A program made the position numbers and the translations under genes. From Woeseiaceae bacterium (GTDB taxonomy: Bacteria > Pseudomonadota > Gammaproteobacteria > Steroidobacterales > Woeseiaceae), in contig JAJFKT010000015.1 in NCBI GenBank assembly GCA_021773075.1, positions 109,022 through 173,021 of the forward strand: 64,000 nt of DNA. Direction: 5' to 3'. Positions within the stretch are counted from its first letter, which is position 1, and each line of letters starts with the position of its first letter. This document shows positions 61,618-64,000 of this stretch, in pieces. The notes beneath the pieces were generated by a model, which saw nothing but the letters and a program-made list of their open reading frames with translations, had not been told where the DNA came from and made no database searches.

Positions 61618-62953
61618 TCTTGCAACCTTGAAGAAGATGATGTCAGACCACGGCGTCCAAAGACTTCTGTTCAAGCGGCTATCACCCAATGACAACAGCA
61701 AGAATCAGCCTTATTTCGGGCCTGATCTTACGTCTCTCGGTTTTATTCCTACTGGGGAAATAAGAGGGACACCGACCACTTCGGATAAGCCGAAGAAGTC
61801 GCAGGTGAAGTTCCTGGCATCTTTGGATTTTTATTGGTTGGGTGACGAAGGAGAACTCGCGTCGGCGCCGAATGCCAAGCTCATTTTCTATCCTCAATAT
61901 CCTGAAGTGCGGTTTTCTGGTTTTCTTCTTGGATGCGCTTCAGGACCAAACGAGCTGATGGACCCTAAAAAACGTGGCAGGGAAGAAGGGCGGATATTAT
62001 TTCTCGGGATTAGTCAGGATGGAAGAATTATCGGGTATCTGGCCCCTGCAGATTCTGAAATAGCGCGGTACCTGACCGGCACATGGGATTTTGCATCAAT
62101 TGGAGTGTTTGAAGAAGTACCGACAGTCTATGCGGCGGCACCGTCTGACTCGAGATCGGAGCTACTTCGGGAACTGCGGCGTATCAGTGCGAAGGGCTGG
62201 ATAGATTCAAAGCGATTGAAGGCGGACGGTTCGACAATCGCATACAGTGCGCCGAATGGGGGCGGCTTCACTCTCGAAGCCGAATTTGGGATTACCCCGA
62301 ACGGTTATTCGGAGCCGGACTTTCTTGGCTGGGAGCTCAAACAATACGCCGTGCGTAATCTGGATAAACCGTCGGGAGGGCGAGTTACGCTGATGACGCC
62401 AGAGCCGAACGGCGGCTTCTATAAGGATCGAGGAGTCGAAGAATTCCTTCTCAAGTTTGGATACGCGGATACAAAAGGGCGAGATCGCCTTAATTTCTGT
62501 GGGACGCATAAGGCTGGCGTGAAGCACCAAAGAACGGGACTTACTTTATCCATGCCGGGGTTTGATGAAGAAAATACCAAGTTGATCGACCCGTCTTCGG
62601 GCCTGTTTCTTGTTAACGACGATGGCGAACCCGCAGCGACATGGAGTTATGCCTCGATTCTCGACCACTGGAAAAGGAAGCATGCTCAAGCAGCGTATGT
62701 TCCATCTACTCGGCGTCGGGATCCGAAGTTGCAGTACCGATTCTCGAGTAACGTCGATCTTGGCACAGGCACAGGCATGTCACGATTGCTTGGTGCCATA
62801 TCAAGCGGGACAGTATTCTACGATCCAGGAATAATCATGAAGGATGCGTCTGGCTCACGACGCCCGATCAAACGTCGAAGCCAATTTCGAGTAACTGCGC
62901 CGAATTTGCATACCCTCTATGAATTGTTTGAGCGAGTAGTCCTCGACGAATAA
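61607..62953 (+). CDS. Type II restriction endonuclease, MvaI/BcnI family, with N-terminal extension
   Basis: Restriction enzyme of the system. The C-terminal part holds the MvaI/BcnI signature GGGFTLEAEFGITPNGYSEPDFLGWELKQY, which includes the catalytic Glu, Asp and Lys of a PD-(D/E)xK-like nuclease, followed by a catalytic-domain tail. At 448 residues it is nearly twice as long as MvaI or BcnI; the first 190 residues (LLFKRLSPNDNSKNQPYFGPD onward) form an extra beta-rich domain that may add DNA recognition. The ATG follows GGGAGGA. Expected target family CCNGG-like, not readable from sequence. Confidence 0.92.
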   Translation: MGPDLATLKKMMSDHGVQRLLFKRLSPNDNSKNQPYFGPDLTSLGFIPTGEIRGTPTTSDKPKKSQVKFLASLDFYWLGDEGELASAPNAKLIFYPQYPEVRFSGFLLGCASGPNELMDPKKRGREEGRILFLGISQDGRIIGYLAPADSEIARYLTGTWDFASIGVFEEVPTVYAAAPSDSRSELLRELRRISAKGWIDSKRLKADGSTIAYSAPNGGGFTLEAEFGITPNGYSEPDFLGWELKQYAVRNLDKPSGGRVTLMTPEPNGGFYKDRGVEEFLLKFGYADTKGRDRLNFCGTHKAGVKHQRTGLTLSMPGFDEENTKLIDPSSGLFLVNDDGEPAATWSYASILDHWKRKHAQAAYVPSTRRRDPKLQYRFSSNVDLGTGTGMSRLLGAISSGTVFYDPGIIMKDASGSRRPIKRRSQFRVTAPNLHTLYELFERVVLDE

Positions 62954-63058
62954 CAGGCTCTCCGGCGATTGTGATCTACCTCGGCCGATAACTCCTGAGT
63001 ACACATGAATCAGTACCAATCACGCGAAATGGATTCAATATAACCCATTGATTATAAA

Positions 63059-63094
63059 TTGATTTACAACAAACTACTGGTTATAATAACAGTA
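63059..63094 (+). promoter_or_regulatory. Promoter with LexA (SOS) box before DUF222-HNH copy 2
   Basis: TTGATT is followed after 17 bp by a consensus -10 TATAAT. The -10 lies inside TACTGGTTATAATAACAGTA (63075-63094), a 20-bp LexA-type site (core CTGG-N8-ACAG, TACTG/CAGTA ends). It ends 25 bp before the ATG. The same kind of site covers the promoter of copy 1 at 41982. Confidence 0.82.
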
Positions 63095-63119
63095 CTTATT
63101 CACACCACAAGGACGTGTC

Positions 63120-64000
63120 ATGAAGCCAACAAAATCACCCGAAAATCGTCTTCTCTCTATTGACGAACTCGATCGCGACATCGTCAATCTCGCCGCCCGA
63201 ATCAACGCGGCTACCTACGAGTTACTCGTGCTCATTCGCCAATTCGACGAGCGTGCCGGCTGGCTGAAATGGGGCCTTGGGAACTGTGCCGAGTGGCTGC
63301 ATTATCGCTGCGACCTCTCCATGAATGCCGCGCGTGAAAAAGTCCGTGTGGCACACGCGCTCAAGACTTTGCCCGACATCGCAGCCGCATTTGCAACGGG
63401 CGACCTGTCGTATTCCAAAGTTCGAGCGATGACACGTGTTGTTGTTAATAATTCGGAACTCTTGTCGTTTGCCTTAAAGACAACGACAGCACGTGTCGAG
63501 GAACGCTGCCGGGAGTTGCGTTGCGGCACGGTGGATTCCCTCGATGGCGCGCAGCGTGCGTTTGCCAATCGATCACTGCGCGTCAGCCGCAATGCCGAAC
63601 GGGGAACGATGACCATCACCATCGAACTCCCGATAGAGACCGGCGAGCTGGTGGCCAAAGCGCTCGACAAGGCACGCGATGATTCGACGTCACAATTGGA
63701 GTTTGTCGATGACTCCTTCTCAGCCCGACAGGCTGATGCGATGGTATCAATGGCGAGTGGGTATCTGTCGGGTAATGCAGAGCGATCGTGCAATTCCTCG
63801 CGTAACACGTCGGACGACTACCTGGTGACAGTCCACGTCGATCAATCGGCACTCGCTACCGGCAACGGTCGCTCAAACCTCCCCATCGAAAGTGTCAAAC
63901 GACTGTGTTGTAATGGTCATGCGGTGGTTCTCGGTGAAGATGAGAATGGCGAGCCATTGAATATCGGTCGCAAGACCCGAACCGTGCCAACGGCCATCAA
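63120..64000 (+). CDS. DUF222 / HNH domain protein (copy 2, cut by window edge)
   Basis: Paralogue of the protein at 41982, not listed in the ORF track because it runs off the window. Starts ATG (MKPTKSPENRLLSIDELDRD) after an AAGGA site. The DUF222 region matches copy 1 closely (YELLVLIRQFDE, NAAREKVRVAHALKTLP, LSYSKVRAMTRV), and the pre-HNH segment VVLGEDENGEPLNIGRKTRTVP parallels VVAIKEDENGEPLSIGRRSRTIP. The HNH domain itself should lie beyond the edge. LexA box in the promoter. It lies about 166 bp after the endonuclease gene and borders the island. Confidence 0.9.
   Translation, partial: MKPTKSPENRLLSIDELDRDIVNLAARINAATYELLVLIRQFDERAGWLKWGLGNCAEWLHYRCDLSMNAAREKVRVAHALKTLPDIAAAFATGDLSYSKVRAMTRVVVNNSELLSFALKTTTARVEERCRELRCGTVDSLDGAQRAFANRSLRVSRNAERGTMTITIELPIETGELVAKALDKARDDSTSQLEFVDDSFSARQADAMVSMASGYLSGNAERSCNSSRNTSDDYLVTVHVDQSALATGNGRSNLPIESVKRLCCNGHAVVLGEDENGEPLNIGRKTRTVPTAI

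Noticed and set aside
55340-62953. Integrase, transposase or CRISPR in the island
   Set aside because: No recombinase motif, terminal repeats or spaced direct repeats were seen, so mobility rests only on the tRNA scar and base composition.

Overview
The window reads as chromosome of a Gram-negative gammaproteobacterium, probably a free-living, marine-type relative of Woeseiales or Chromatiales. This placement is an inference from gene families: YheS-like ABC-F, YceH, GreB, FadH, a YbdG-like MscS channel, many Sec, Tat and lipobox exported enzymes, and outer-membrane barrels. Genes are tightly packed, several convergent pairs overlap at their 3' ends, and there is no rRNA, CRISPR array or recognisable transposase.

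Region 1-24 kb is mostly housekeeping and envelope functions: a truncated ABC-F ATPase, YceH, two paralogous AAA-FHA proteins about 11 kb apart, a cytochrome c lipoprotein, an M28 peptidase, patatin and MFS genes, a TPR protein, a GntR/membrane-protein pair, and a TetR-controlled export operon. In that operon an RND (MMPL) pump is fused in frame to a LolA-like periplasmic protein and followed by a porin-like barrel. Two palindromes mark probable TetR operators. Region 20-34 kb continues with MFS, an RDD/pilin chimera, GreB, a bicupin, a Tat-exported epimerase, a hipBA toxin-antitoxin pair with two palindromic operators, FadH, a lipoprotein-M48-lipoprotein operon and an MscS channel.

Region 34-55 kb holds a frameshifted DUF5916 gene, a VWA lipoprotein translationally coupled to a large membrane protein, a CoA-transferase, a DUF222-HNH nuclease gene, an antiporter that seems to start at CTG, and exported hydrolases (amidohydrolase, adenosine-deaminase-like, M17 aminopeptidase).

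Region 55.1-63 kb is an accessory defence island, visibly more AT-rich than its surroundings. It starts next to the 3' half of a decayed tRNA-Phe, the classic scar of tRNA-site integration. Its left arm is a minus-strand operon (HAD hydrolase, membrane protein, Dam-type adenine methylase, membrane protein, DGQHR protein). Its right arm is a type II restriction-modification operon (C5 methyltransferase, Vsr, MvaI/BcnI-type endonuclease). The arms diverge around an intergenic region with two palindromes. A second DUF222-HNH gene follows and runs off the window. Both DUF222-HNH genes carry a 20-bp LexA-type box over their promoter, which suggests SOS induction of two nuclease-like genes, one of them bordering the island. 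The most promising unexplained items are this SOS-linked HNH pair, the five-gene island operon, the AAA-FHA paralogues with altered Walker B motifs, and the RND-LolA fusion that keeps an internal ribosome binding site.
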